Assembly: GCA_964460075.1 (NCBI GenBank)
Contig: CAYWPC010000005.1
Location: forward strand, 1-64,000
Length of the DNA: 64,000 bases
Source of the DNA: JAMBLL01 sp964460075
Lineage (GTDB): Bacteria; Actinomycetota; Acidimicrobiia; Spongiisociales; UBA5794
Direction: 5' to 3'
Numbering within the stretch: the first letter of the stretch is position 1; every line of letters begins with the position of its first letter. The position numbers and the translations under genes were made by a program. The notes under the pieces are model-generated. The model made no database searches. It was given only the letters and a program-made list of their open reading frames with translations, and had not been told where the DNA came from. Below, piece by piece: positions 16,734-25,800 of this stretch.

Positions 16734-17090
16734 ATGGCGAGAATGGATCATCGAAGCCAGCTCCTCAAAGGTGTTTTGGACATGTGCCTCCTCGCGATGA
16801 TCAGCGAGGAACCCAGCTACGGCTACGAGATGGCGGACAAACTCTCGAAACGCGGTCTCCACCTCACGAGCGAGGGATCAATCTACCCAACACTGTCGAG
16901 GATGCAGCGCTCAGGGCTCATCGAAGGCTACTTCGTCGAAGCGGACGGCTCGGGACCACCGCGTAAGTATTACCGCATCGAGAAGAGCGGGAAACAGAGG
17001 CTCACAGAATGGACAAAAGAGTGGTTCAGCCTCAGCAATGGCGTGGACCAGGTTGTGAAGGGAGTGGCGCGTGACCGATCTCACGGCTGA
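16734..17090 (+). CDS. PadR family transcriptional regulator
   Basis: The 118-residue winged-helix protein starts with the PadR core: LKGVLDMCLLAMISEEPSYG (about residues 10-29), YEMADKL, the recognition region SEGSIYPTLSRMQRSGLIEGYF, and the wing GPPRKYYRIEKSGKQRL. A short C-terminal helix would form the dimer interface. The gene overlaps the downstream HAAS-NfeD gene by 20 bases. PadR genes are often followed directly by genes for HAAS-domain membrane proteins, and that is seen here. It probably represses the three-gene padR/HAAS-NfeD/SPFH operon. Confidence 0.9.
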   Translation: MARMDHRSQLLKGVLDMCLLAMISEEPSYGYEMADKLSKRGLHLTSEGSIYPTLSRMQRSGLIEGYFVEADGSGPPRKYYRIEKSGKQRLTEWTKEWFSLSNGVDQVVKGVARDRSHG

Positions 17091-17877
17091 CCAGGTGATC
17101 GACCGTTGTCGCAGCTTCTGGCTGAGCTCCGGTGTCGAGACTGACGGAGTGCAAGACATGACGGCCGAACTCAGATCCCACCTCGAAGATACACTCGCAG
17201 CAGGAAGGGACCTCGAGACGGTCACAGGTCCAAACATCGAGGAGTTCGCCGACGAGTGGGCCTCTGCGTCACAGGGTCCCCGGCACCAGGCGTATGCCGC
17301 TCAAGAAGATCTAGTTCCCCCACCGGTGACCAGCACCGCATCTCCGCCAGCTACGTGGGGTCTCTGGCTCGGTACGCTGGCGATCGTTGCCGGCGTTGCA
17401 GCCGTGGCCGTGTTCGCACCCAAGGACGACACGCTCGAGCAGGGGCTATGGACCGGTGTTTGGTTTGTCGCTGCCGCAGTGCTCGCCGTCGGCGAGATGC
17501 TCACTGCCGGCTTCTTCCTATTGCCGTTCGGAGCAGGAGCCATAGCTTCAGGACTGCTCACACTCACTGGCGTTGGTGTGGCCGTAGAGCTCATCACGTT
17601 CGTTGTGGTTTCGTTGCTTTCTCTGTTTCTGCTGCAGCGTTTCGCCCGCAAGGACATCCACGGCGAGCTCCTCCCCGTCGGCGCTGCACGCTACGTCGGG
17701 ACCTCAGCTCTCGTGACGGAACCGGTCAACAGGCTTCGTGGCACAGGCCAGGTCAAAATGGGGACGGAGGATTGGCGGGCGACCACGAACTCGAACGTTG
17801 AGATCCCAGAGGGCGCTGAGGTTCTCGTCACCGAGGTCAGGGGCGCAAGGCTCGTTGTAGAACAGCGCATTCGATAA
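17071..17877 (+). CDS. HAAS-domain / NfeD-like fusion membrane protein
   Basis: The protein is 268 residues from a GTG start inside padR. Residues 1-70 are a helical HAAS-like domain (TAELRSHLEDTLAAGRDLETV then EEFADEW), the partner domain normally found next to PadR. Three to four membrane segments follow (about 92-190), then a C-terminal OB-fold typical of short NfeD proteins (about 205-268: GTSALVTEPVNRLRGTGQVKM, then GAEVLVTEVRGARLVVE). NfeD proteins pair with SPFH proteins in membrane microdomains, and an SPFH gene follows 31 bases later. The fusion therefore joins a PadR-associated domain to a stomatin-associated domain. Function of the whole is inferred: a membrane-stress module under PadR control. 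Confidence 0.75.
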   Translation: MTDLTADQVIDRCRSFWLSSGVETDGVQDMTAELRSHLEDTLAAGRDLETVTGPNIEEFADEWASASQGPRHQAYAAQEDLVPPPVTSTASPPATWGLWLGTLAIVAGVAAVAVFAPKDDTLEQGLWTGVWFVAAAVLAVGEMLTAGFFLLPFGAGAIASGLLTLTGVGVAVELITFVVVSLLSLFLLQRFARKDIHGELLPVGAARYVGTSALVTEPVNRLRGTGQVKMGTEDWRATTNSNVEIPEGAEVLVTEVRGARLVVEQRIR

Positions 17878-17908
17878 GTCACAGAGCACAAGAGAGAGAA
17901 AGGGCACC

Positions 17909-18868
17909 ATGCAAGCTGCATCGATCGTACTGATCCTGATTTTCGTCTTGATCATCTACGTCGCACTCGCGGTCAAGATCGTGCAACAGCACGAACAAGG
18001 GCTGACCGAACGGTTCGGACGCTACAGGACGACACTGGACCCAGGGTTCCACATGATCGTCCCGTTCATCGAAAGGGTTCGCAAAATCGACATGCGAGAA
18101 CAAGTCGTTGACGTACCTCCCCAGGAGGTCATCACCAAGGACAACGTGGTCGTCACCGTCGACGCGGTGGTCTACTACCAGGCGACCGATCCGGTGAAGC
18201 TGACCTACAACGTCGCGCACTTCATCCTTGCGGCAACGAAGCTCGCCCAGACGAACCTCAGGAACGTTGTTGGCGACATGGATCTCGATGCAGCATTCAC
18301 GTCAAGGGAAACCATCAACACGGAGCTCCGCACGATTCTCGATGAGGCGACGGATGTCTGGGGAACCCGTGTGGTGCGAGTCGAGATCCAACGGATCGAC
18401 CCACCGATCGACGTCACCGACGCAATGCACCGCCAGATGAAGGCTGAGCGTGACAGGCGAGCTGCTGTCACCGAGGCCGAGGGCGAGAAGCGAGCAGCCA
18501 TCCTCACCGCAGAGGGCGTGAAAGAGTCACGAATCCTCGACGCTCAGGGACAGGCTGAGGCCATCAAGGAAGTCGCCGACGCAGAACGGTATCAGAAGGA
18601 GACCGTTGCCGAAGGCGAGGGCCGTGCGATCGAGCGGGTGTTCTCCGCAATCCACACAGGCGACCCGACACCCGACCTCATCGCCATCAGGTATCTCGAA
18701 GCTCTTCAGGGCATTGCAGATGGCAAGGCAACGAAGATCTACCTTCCCCTGGAAACGACATCGATTCTCGCGAGCATCGGTGCAATGGGAGAGCTCTTCG
18801 CAGACTCCCAGAAGGACCACCACGAGATGGGGCACTCACACGGCGACCACCACGAAGCAACGCCGTAG
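17909..18868 (+). CDS. SPFH/stomatin-like membrane protein
   Basis: The 319-residue protein has one N-terminal membrane anchor (residues 4-23) and a stomatin-type SPFH domain with the motifs EQGLTERFGRYRTTLDPGFH and PPQEVITKDNVVVTVDAV. A long charged coiled coil (about 180-240) follows. The C-terminus is His-rich (HHEMGHSHGDHHEA), which might bind metal. Slipin/stomatin proteins oligomerise on the inner membrane together with NfeD partners, and the preceding gene carries an NfeD domain. A large hairpin follows the stop. Confidence 0.9.
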   Translation: MQAASIVLILIFVLIIYVALAVKIVQQHEQGLTERFGRYRTTLDPGFHMIVPFIERVRKIDMREQVVDVPPQEVITKDNVVVTVDAVVYYQATDPVKLTYNVAHFILAATKLAQTNLRNVVGDMDLDAAFTSRETINTELRTILDEATDVWGTRVVRVEIQRIDPPIDVTDAMHRQMKAERDRRAAVTEAEGEKRAAILTAEGVKESRILDAQGQAEAIKEVADAERYQKETVAEGEGRAIERVFSAIHTGDPTPDLIAIRYLEALQGIADGKATKIYLPLETTSILASIGAMGELFADSQKDHHEMGHSHGDHHEATP

Positions 18869-18879
18869 ATCGGGTTCAA

Positions 18880-18939
18880 TGACAGCGACCCGAAGGGGAG
18901 ACAGAGCGCTCGAAACGCTGTGTCTCCCCTTCGCTGTCA
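18880..18939. terminator. Large bipartite hairpin between convergent genes
   Basis: A 9-bp outer stem (18880-18888 with 18931-18939) and an inner stem of about 15 bp with one mismatch form a 60-base structure separated by a one-sided bulge. It lies 12 bases after the SPFH stop and before the 3' end of lgt on the other strand, so it may terminate both. The remaining bases to 19050 hold no recognisable gene. Confidence 0.65.
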
Positions 18940-19050
18940 GATGCTTGAGACCATCCACACGGCTGCGACCCCATCTCAACCTCGGCGATCGCACTCACTG
19001 AGACCCGCCAAGGTCGTTGCGAAGCCGAACACTTCCGATGCGGAAAGCGT

Positions 19051-20007
19051 CTAGGAGACCGTTCCCGTGTCGCCAGAGTCATCAGTGCTGTCGCTCGAGA
19101 CGGCATCCCCGGCATCAACGCTCTGGCTGTCCGTTCCGCCAGCTTCCGAACTGACCGCAGCAACCGTCGCTGGCTGCGGTGAGAAGATGCTCGGATCGTC
19201 GATGAGCGTTCGCTGCTCATCCCGTTTCTGCATCCACCGGATCCAGATCACACCACCAATGAACGCTGCGATCGAAATCCAGCCATTGCGACTCAATCCG
19301 AATAGGCGGAACGTCGTATCCGTCCGAAGCAACTCCATCCAGAACCGAATGAAGGCGTACATGACGATATACACGCCGAACGAAGCGCCCTTTGCAAGCT
19401 TTCCTCGTTTTTCGAACCAAAGGATTACGGGAACCAGGATCAGTGCGTTCCAGAACGACTCGTAGAAGAACGTCGGATGAAACGTCTCGAACCCTGCGAA
19501 CTGTGCTGGCCTGTTGGATTGGTCGATGATGATCGCCCACGGCAGATTGGATGGTGTGCCAAACAACTCTTGGTTGAAGTAGTTACCCCATCGCCCAAAT
19601 GCTTGGGCGATTGGCACACCGATCGCCACGGCATCGCCGAACGCGAACAGATCTCCGTTGCGCTTGTTGACGAGGTAGATGACAGCTAGAGCCCCAAAGA
19701 ACAGTCCTCCGTATATGGCAAGGCCACCCTCCCAGATGAACAACACTGCATACGGTCTGGCGGTGAAACGGCCGGAGTGGGTGAAGACGTATCCCGCTCG
19801 TGCTCCGAGGAACCCAATCACCACAGCCCATATCGCGACCGTCTCAAAGAACTCGCCGTCCCCACCGAATCGCACGTAGCGCTTGCGAGCAACGATGATC
19901 GCGACGATGACGCCGATCGCGATGAGGATGCCGTAGAAGAAGATCGTCAACGGCCCAATCTCAATGACGTTACGTGTCGGCGAAGGGATGGCTGCTATCA
20001 GGTTCAT
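19051..20007 (-). CDS. lgt: Prolipoprotein diacylglyceryl transferase
   Basis: Lgt transfers diacylglycerol from phosphatidylglycerol to the lipobox cysteine of prolipoproteins. The 318-residue protein has about seven membrane segments and the Lgt signature GRWGNYFNQELFG (about 137-149). The HPTFFYESFWN segment and the conserved FGLSRNGW-like region before the last helix are also present. The C-terminal 60 residues form a Ser/Asp/Thr-rich cytoplasmic tail absent from E. coli Lgt, as in many actinobacteria. AAGGAA precedes the ATG. Several lipoprotein substrates (the solute-binding proteins and the DUF4349 protein) are encoded in the same window. Confidence 0.95.
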   Translation of the reverse strand: MNLIAAIPSPTRNVIEIGPLTIFFYGILIAIGVIVAIIVARKRYVRFGGDGEFFETVAIWAVVIGFLGARAGYVFTHSGRFTARPYAVLFIWEGGLAIYGGLFFGALAVIYLVNKRNGDLFAFGDAVAIGVPIAQAFGRWGNYFNQELFGTPSNLPWAIIIDQSNRPAQFAGFETFHPTFFYESFWNALILVPVILWFEKRGKLAKGASFGVYIVMYAFIRFWMELLRTDTTFRLFGLSRNGWISIAAFIGGVIWIRWMQKRDEQRTLIDDPSIFSPQPATVAAVSSEAGGTDSQSVDAGDAVSSDSTDDSGDTGTVS

Positions 20008-20229
20008 TCGTACCGTTCCTTGAGCTCCTTGAAGGCCACCCGGTCATGGGAGGCGCAGACCGCCCTTGTTCCGCCTTCGCACTTCGAGCACGATGACGAC
20101 CCGCTCGGTCCTCCTTGTCGGCATCATGCTACGGCGATCAGCGATATGTGGTGCGCCCGACCCGGACCTCGTGACCCAAGTTGCAGCGGCCCCTCTAGCC
20201 TGGCATTGTGCAAACAGCCCACCGACGTC

Positions 20230-21411
20230 GTGGCGACTAACCCTATTGATGAGGTGATCGTGGAGACCAAACAGCGCGCAGAGGACAACTTCGCCGACAA
20301 GGAAGCCGAGCTCCAGGCGCTATCGCAGTGGATGTATGACAACCCGGAACTTGCCTACGTCGAACACAACACGTCCCGACGCATGGTCGAGACACTCCAA
20401 AGCAGCGGATTCGATGTTGAGTACCCGGCGTACGGGCTCGAGACAGCATTTGCCGCTCGCATCGGCTCCTCCGGCCCGGAGGTCATAATCTGCGCAGAGA
20501 TGGACGCCCTACCCGAGGTAGGGCACGCATGCGGCCACAACATCATCGCCACGGCCGGCATCGGCGCCGGCATCGCGCTCTCGAACCTCGCAGATCAGCT
20601 CGGGATCAGGGTCACGGTGCTCGGTACACCCGCTGAGGAGCATTTCGGCGGCAAAGTAGACCTGATCGCGGCAGGCGCATTCGAAGGTGCCGCCGCGGCG
20701 ATGATGATCCATCCGTCTCCGCTCGACGTCGTCGATCCACAGTTCATTGCGGTCACCCATGTCGATGTGGAGTTCTTCGGCAAGGAGACGCATGCCTCAT
20801 TCGCACCTGAGCTTGGCATCAACGCTCTCGATGCAGCCGTTCAGGCCTACGTCAACGTCTCGACCCTGCGTCAGCACTTCCTCGATTCGGATCGTGTCCA
20901 CGGCGTCATCACCCACGGAGGAACGGCGCCGAACGTCATCCCTGGACATACCCGCATGTCGTGGTATGTCAGGGCCGCAACAGACGAGCGGCTCGACGAG
21001 CTCTACCCGAAAATCAAGAGCTGCTTCGAAGCGGCGGCGCTTGCAACAGGGTGCCAACTCGAGATCGTCGAGCCAGGCCACCGATACAAGGACATTCGCA
21101 ACGACGGACTCATGGTCGACCTCTTCGCCGCGAACTCGAAGGCACTGGGTCGCACCATGCCTCGCTACAACGAGCTTCCACCTCGTGGCTCCGGCTCGAC
21201 GGACATGGGAAACGTCTCGTACGAAGTCCCAACGATTCACCCGATGATCAGCATCAACTCGTTCCCTGCTGTGAACCACCAACGCGAGTTCGCCGCCCAC
21301 ACGGTGACACAGGACGGGAAGGTTGCGATCCGTGACGGCGCTCTCGCGATGGCATGGACCATCATCGACCTCGCTGAAGGCGACCGCTGGGATGAGCTGG
21401 GTACGACCTAG
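20230..21411 (+). CDS. M20D-family amidohydrolase (AbgB-like)
   Basis: This metal-dependent amidase of about 393 residues resembles the p-aminobenzoyl-glutamate hydrolase subunit AbgB. Metal-binding and catalytic elements are CAEMDALPEVGHACGHN, the TPAEEHFGGK segment with the catalytic Glu pair, MIHPSP, and the dimerisation-domain motif FFGKETHAS. The C-terminal motif GSTDMGNVSYEVPTIHP is also typical. The start is uncertain: GTG at 20230 or 20251 are plausible, without a clear Shine-Dalgarno. The real substrate could be an N-acyl amino acid or peptide. It ends 12 bases from the convergent aapP gene, so an aminoacyl substrate linked to amino-acid uptake is conceivable. Confidence 0.85.
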   Translation: MATNPIDEVIVETKQRAEDNFADKEAELQALSQWMYDNPELAYVEHNTSRRMVETLQSSGFDVEYPAYGLETAFAARIGSSGPEVIICAEMDALPEVGHACGHNIIATAGIGAGIALSNLADQLGIRVTVLGTPAEEHFGGKVDLIAAGAFEGAAAAMMIHPSPLDVVDPQFIAVTHVDVEFFGKETHASFAPELGINALDAAVQAYVNVSTLRQHFLDSDRVHGVITHGGTAPNVIPGHTRMSWYVRAATDERLDELYPKIKSCFEAAALATGCQLEIVEPGHRYKDIRNDGLMVDLFAANSKALGRTMPRYNELPPRGSGSTDMGNVSYEVPTIHPMISINSFPAVNHQREFAAHTVTQDGKVAIRDGALAMAWTIIDLAEGDRWDELGTT

Positions 21412-21423
21412 GGTGCGGTTCGC

Positions 21424-22194
21424 TCAGAGAATCTGACTGAGGAACAGTTTCGTGCGATCGTGCTGGGGGTTGGTAAAGAAGTGCTCAGGGGTTCCCTCTT
21501 CGACGATGGTCCCGTAGTCGAAGAACAGCACTCTGTCCGCAACCTCACGTGCGAATCCCATCTCGTGCGTGACAACGATCATCGTCATGCCTGAAAGGGC
21601 AAGCTCCTTCATCACGTCGAGGACCTCCTTGATCATCTCCGGGTCAAGGGCCGAAGTTGGCTCGTCGAAGAGCATGATCTTCGGCTTCATCGCCAGAGAC
21701 CGCGCAATCGCCACACGCTGCTGCTGACCACCAGAAAGCTGTCCAGGATACTTATCTGCCTGCTCGGGAATGCCGACACGCTCAAGGAGCGCCATGCCGC
21801 TCTCCTCGGCCTCGGCCTTCGGCAGCTTTCGAACCCACTGGGGAGCCAGTGTGATGTTGTCCAGCACCGTCAGATGAGGAAAGAGATTGAACTGCTGGAA
21901 GACCATGCCAACCTCTGACCGAATCTTCTCGACGTTCTTGATGTCGTTTGTTAGTTCGGTGCCATCAACGATGATCGTGCCCTCTTGATGTGCTTCGAGG
22001 CGATTGATACAGCGAATGAAGGTGGACTTACCTGAGCCGGACGGCCCGATAATGACAACCACTTCTCGTTCCTTGACGGTGGTGGTGATGTTCTTCAGAG
22101 CCTGGAAGTCACCAAACCACTTCTTGACACCGTCGCTGATGATGATGTCGTCCCCAAGGACCCGCTCCTGGTGACCCGATCCGTTGTTCTCCAT
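21424..22194 (-). CDS. aapP: Polar amino-acid ABC transporter ATPase
   Basis: The ATPase (256 residues from the ATG at 22194) powers the Aap/Gln-type importer. It has Walker A GPSGSGKST, the Q-loop MVFQQFNLFPHLTVLDN, ABC signature LSGGQQQRVAIARSLA, Walker B KIMLFDEPTSALDPE and the H-loop VVTHEMGFA. A TTG start five codons earlier would place AGGAGG inside the coding region, so the ATG directly after AGGAGG is preferred. It is the last gene of aapJ-aapQ-aapM-aapP, 23 bases after aapM. Substrate is probably a polar or acidic L-amino acid. Confidence 0.93.
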   Translation of the reverse strand: MENNGSGHQERVLGDDIIISDGVKKWFGDFQALKNITTTVKEREVVVIIGPSGSGKSTFIRCINRLEAHQEGTIIVDGTELTNDIKNVEKIRSEVGMVFQQFNLFPHLTVLDNITLAPQWVRKLPKAEAEESGMALLERVGIPEQADKYPGQLSGGQQQRVAIARSLAMKPKIMLFDEPTSALDPEMIKEVLDVMKELALSGMTMIVVTHEMGFAREVADRVLFFDYGTIVEEGTPEHFFTNPQHDRTKLFLSQIL

Positions 22195-22217
22195 GTTGCC
22201 TCCTAGCAAATCTCAGA

Positions 22218-24053
22218 TCACCGCTCACCGACGCCGAGCTTCTTCTCCACACGTTGGGAGATGCGACTGAAGGTGAACGTAAACATCCAGTACACCACTG
22301 CGGCAAAGAGAAGTGGCTCACGTAACACGCCGAGGAAGTTGAAGGGCTGTGTTTGGGATGGGATGACGAGCCGAGCGATGTGGAGGAAATCGAACAGTCC
22401 CACGATGGTGACAAGCGAGGTGTCCTTGAACAGCGCTATCACCTGGCCGACGAGGGCAGGAATGACGGCTCTCAATGCCTGAGGAAGAACGATGAACACC
22501 GTGGTCTGCGTCGTCGTGAGCCCCATCGCCTGAGAAGCCTCGTACTGGCCCCTTGGGATCGACTGAAGGCCACCGCGGACATTCTCTGCGAGGTACGCGG
22601 CAGAGAAGAACGTCATTGCCCCCATTGCCCGTGCAACGCTGCCTACCTCCACTCCTCTCGGCAACGCAACCGGCAGCATGATGAACGCCACAATGAGCCA
22701 GGTAATGAGCGGCACGCCGCGAATCAGTTCGATGTACGTCGTCGACATCAGTCGGAAGATCGGCAACTTCGACGAGCGCGCTAGCGCAAGAATGATGCCG
22801 ATTGGCAGTGAGAGGACGATCGAAACAACCGCAAGCACAATGGTTAGGAGGAGCCCTCCAAGGAACGACGTTCCAGCAACCTCGACGGTCGATGGAGCCG
22901 TGATCATTGCAAGGAAGAACGTCAGCACGACCACCGTGCCGGCCCAGAACGCCAAGAAGGACTTTCGCCCAGCACCCTCCCCGCCGAACGTTGGTGCTGC
23001 CAACGCGAACAGGGCGAGTGAGAACAGCGAGAACCGAACAAGGAACTCCATCGGGAACGCGAAGGAAACGAACGACACGATGAGGAGCACCGAGCCAATC
23101 ACCCTGCCCAACTCCCCCTTCGTGCTCGCAACAAAGTTGAGCACCAACCCACCAAGTACGACGAAGCCGAGGGCCACCGGCACGTACCAGATGAACACCC
23201 GTCCGTAGTCCATGTCGGGATCTCGCAGAATCACGAGCACGATGACAGGGAAGGACGCAACCCAAAGTCCAAGGAGAACGCTGCGAGCCAAACCAGCGGC
23301 GACACGATCGCGCAGATACCACACGACGAAATAGACAGCAACCGACAGCGCAACGATCAATGTCCACGGCAGTCGAGTCGTCATCGCGATCGGTTCTAGC
23401 GCAATGATCTGTACACCGGCAGCATCACGTGCCGGGACGGGCAGAGAGATCGTCCACACCAAAATGAGCACGACCGAGACAACGGCAAGAACCACGCCCA
23501 ACACCGGGATGGACCTCACCCTCGCCTTCTCCCCTGGCACTGTGCGCAGGAGATAACCGGAGAGGAACACGGCGGCTCCAACGATGACCCACCCAAGGAA
23601 CCCACGCATCGACACGACACCGAAGGGCGCAGACTCGAGGCCCCACGGTCCAACGATGCCACCGACAATGGCTGTACTGCCAAACACTGCTAGGCCCGTG
23701 CCGACTTTCCGTGGACTTGTGCGACCTCCAACCCTGTACAGCGCAAGCGTCACGGCAAGCAGAAGGGCGACTATGACGACCGACAGCCAGATTCGCGCCA
23801 TCTGACCGTCCGGGTACGCCTGAACCATGAGCAGCCGCACATTGAACGTGACAGCATCCCATCGGCGTTCCGGAGCAAAAACGAAGCCGAGTAGGCCTCG
23901 GTACACGGCGAGCGCGAGCAGGATCGCAAGGACAGAGAGCGCTCCGCTGGCCCGCGTCGAGAACAGATTGTCCCTCAGCCACACCCGAGGACCGCTCGGA
24001 GGCAGCTCAGGAGCCAATTCAACGATGTCAGGGAGTTCGGTTTCGTAGGTCAT
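22218..24053 (-). CDS. aapM: Amino-acid ABC transporter permease, expanded (AapM-like)
   Basis: The last 230 residues are a standard HisM/GlnP-type permease domain. It has the cytoplasmic ATPase-contact loop (about 518-548) with EASQAMGLTTTQTTVFIVLPQALR. The preceding 380 residues contain roughly ten further hydrophobic segments of unknown role, which makes the protein 611 residues against about 380 for Rhizobium AapM. The gene starts 1 base after aapQ. The extra N-terminal membrane domain is the notable feature; it may be an expansion of the AapM N-terminal region. Confidence 0.88.
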   Translation of the reverse strand: MTYETELPDIVELAPELPPSGPRVWLRDNLFSTRASGALSVLAILLALAVYRGLLGFVFAPERRWDAVTFNVRLLMVQAYPDGQMARIWLSVVIVALLLAVTLALYRVGGRTSPRKVGTGLAVFGSTAIVGGIVGPWGLESAPFGVVSMRGFLGWVIVGAAVFLSGYLLRTVPGEKARVRSIPVLGVVLAVVSVVLILVWTISLPVPARDAAGVQIIALEPIAMTTRLPWTLIVALSVAVYFVVWYLRDRVAAGLARSVLLGLWVASFPVIVLVILRDPDMDYGRVFIWYVPVALGFVVLGGLVLNFVASTKGELGRVIGSVLLIVSFVSFAFPMEFLVRFSLFSLALFALAAPTFGGEGAGRKSFLAFWAGTVVVLTFFLAMITAPSTVEVAGTSFLGGLLLTIVLAVVSIVLSLPIGIILALARSSKLPIFRLMSTTYIELIRGVPLITWLIVAFIMLPVALPRGVEVGSVARAMGAMTFFSAAYLAENVRGGLQSIPRGQYEASQAMGLTTTQTTVFIVLPQALRAVIPALVGQVIALFKDTSLVTIVGLFDFLHIARLVIPSQTQPFNFLGVLREPLLFAAVVYWMFTFTFSRISQRVEKKLGVGER

Positions 24054-24054
24054 T

Positions 24055-25599
24055 TCATCGCTCCACCAGCATCATCTTGCGGTTGTAGTAGTTGACAACT
24101 GCAGAGATCGACAAACTCCCTGTCAAGAAGAATGCCATCCAGACAAGCACAATTGGGAGTGTCTGCCCATTCTTGTTCATGAGGATCGAACCAACAGCGA
24201 CGATCTCTATGAAGGCAACCGCCACGCCGAGCGACGTGTTCTTGAAGAGGTTGAGGTACTGGTTTCCAATCGGGGGGAGAATGATGCGGAAAGCCTGGGG
24301 AAGAATGATCAACCTGAGGTACTGCGACCGAGTGAGCCCGACAGCCTGTGCTGCCTCCGTCTGCCCTTTCGGAACTGCAAGAATGCCGCCTCGCACGATC
24401 TCTGCGATGAACGCCGCTGTGTACAACGTGACGGCGAACCAGACGGCGAAGAACGGGATCGTCATCACGGCCCCTGTCTCACCGTACTGGGCAAAGTTTC
24501 CTCTCTGCACGACTGCTGCCTTTGCGAAGCTCAGCGGTTGCCCACCGTTTGACGCAAAGCTATGGCCAAGCCAGTCGAAGACATCGGCGATGCCTGTTCT
24601 CGTGAGTTCAGCGATTGTGACCGTGTCACCAGCAACCGTCAGAATCGTGAGGCCCCCAACCGCGAATGCAACCACCGCAAGGATGAGCCCAGACAAGGCA
24701 GCAAAAATTACTCGGAACCAGTCGTCGTCTGTGATCTTGCCAAACCCGGCGGGTGTTCGCCTCGATTCGAAGAAGTTCCTGATCCACATGCCGGCTGCGG
24801 CCACCGACGCTGCGGCGATCAACACGGGGATGACGATCGACGGGACCGCGTCGACAAATGCAGCACTCCCTTCCAGCACCGGCTTGAAGAAGCCAATGAT
24901 CGGCCACACGAACCAGCCAACGACAGCAATGGCCAGGAACGATCCGAAGGCCCAATACCCCGGATGGGCCGGCTGACCAGTCTCCTCTTGGATACGACGA
25001 CGCCACCGAGCCAGGAACCTGCCGGCGAAAATACCGGCGACAATGAACACGAGCCATGGCCAGAACCCATCGCTGAGGGTCATCCAGGCAAACGCGAAGC
25101 CCTTGTTCGAACCTTTGAACCAATACGTCCTGATGTCGGACGCTACGAGACCGGGGAGTGCAATAGCCATCGCCTGCCAGAAGAAAATCTGAACGAGCAG
25201 CGGGATGTTGCGGATCGTCTCGATGTAGATGCTCGCCATCTTGGTGACGATCCAATTGCTGGACAGACGACCGATGCCGACCAGGGTTCCGATGATCGTC
25301 GCTGCGAGGATGCCGGTGACGGTGATGCGAAGCGTGTTGACGGAGCCCACGACCAGGGCACGTGCCCCGCTGTCTGGATTGAGGTCGATACCTTCACGCA
25401 GCAGGATGCTGGCGGGATCGGTCAGCCACCCCCAGTCGAACGTAGTCCCTGACGCTCCGAAGTTCGCGAACGCTTGCTTGCCTAGCACAGCCAAGAACCC
25501 GATCACAACAGCTAACGAGAAGAGTTGGGATGCCCACTTGAGGAACGCGGCATTCCGCCAAAGCGGCGTCTTCACCTGTTCGCGCACCTGTACTGTCAC
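24055..25599 (-). CDS. aapQ: Amino-acid ABC transporter permease (AapQ-like)
   Basis: The 514-residue permease has the binding-protein-dependent transport motif EAAQAVGLTRSQYLRLIILPQAFRIILPP (about 425-453, best read as key EAAxAxGL and LPQAFR) near the C-terminus. The N-terminal half contains an early permease-like segment, TLRITVTGILAATIIGTLVG, and a long insertion (about 165-330) with additional membrane helices. AapQ proteins are normally near 400 residues, so this one is also enlarged. It pairs with the adjacent aapM as the two-subunit channel. A strong hairpin separates it from aapJ. Confidence 0.88.
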   Translation of the reverse strand: MTVQVREQVKTPLWRNAAFLKWASQLFSLAVVIGFLAVLGKQAFANFGASGTTFDWGWLTDPASILLREGIDLNPDSGARALVVGSVNTLRITVTGILAATIIGTLVGIGRLSSNWIVTKMASIYIETIRNIPLLVQIFFWQAMAIALPGLVASDIRTYWFKGSNKGFAFAWMTLSDGFWPWLVFIVAGIFAGRFLARWRRRIQEETGQPAHPGYWAFGSFLAIAVVGWFVWPIIGFFKPVLEGSAAFVDAVPSIVIPVLIAAASVAAAGMWIRNFFESRRTPAGFGKITDDDWFRVIFAALSGLILAVVAFAVGGLTILTVAGDTVTIAELTRTGIADVFDWLGHSFASNGGQPLSFAKAAVVQRGNFAQYGETGAVMTIPFFAVWFAVTLYTAAFIAEIVRGGILAVPKGQTEAAQAVGLTRSQYLRLIILPQAFRIILPPIGNQYLNLFKNTSLGVAVAFIEIVAVGSILMNKNGQTLPIVLVWMAFFLTGSLSISAVVNYYNRKMMLVER

Positions 25600-25747
25600 G
25601 CCTGAGCCTTCCCGTCAGCCCTCCCTCGATGATCGGGCTGATCATGCATGGCGGCACACTAGACACTTCCACACCCACTTTGCGAGCGAATGGGAAGACT
25701 TTCCGAAGACGACAGCAAAACATGCGTCCGAGGCGAGCGCACACAAC

Positions 25748-25781
25748 GAGAGAGGGGCGCCCCTAGGGGCGCCCCTCTCTC
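25748..25781. terminator. Perfect palindromic attenuator between aapJ and aapQ
   Basis: A perfect inverted repeat of 17-base arms (25748-25764 and 25765-25781, centred on CCCCTAGGGG) lies 20 bases downstream of the aapJ stop on the minus strand. Such hairpins after solute-binding-protein genes commonly terminate part of the transcripts or protect the upstream mRNA, giving excess binding protein over permease. No T-run follows, so partial attenuation or 3'-end protection is more likely than full termination. Confidence 0.75.
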
Positions 25782-25800
25782 ATGTATTGCTACGCCTGGA

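Noticed and set aside
22318..23367. 349-codon open frame overlapping the AapM-like gene in another frame
   Set aside because: Arg/His-rich shadow; the membrane-protein frame is supported by homology.
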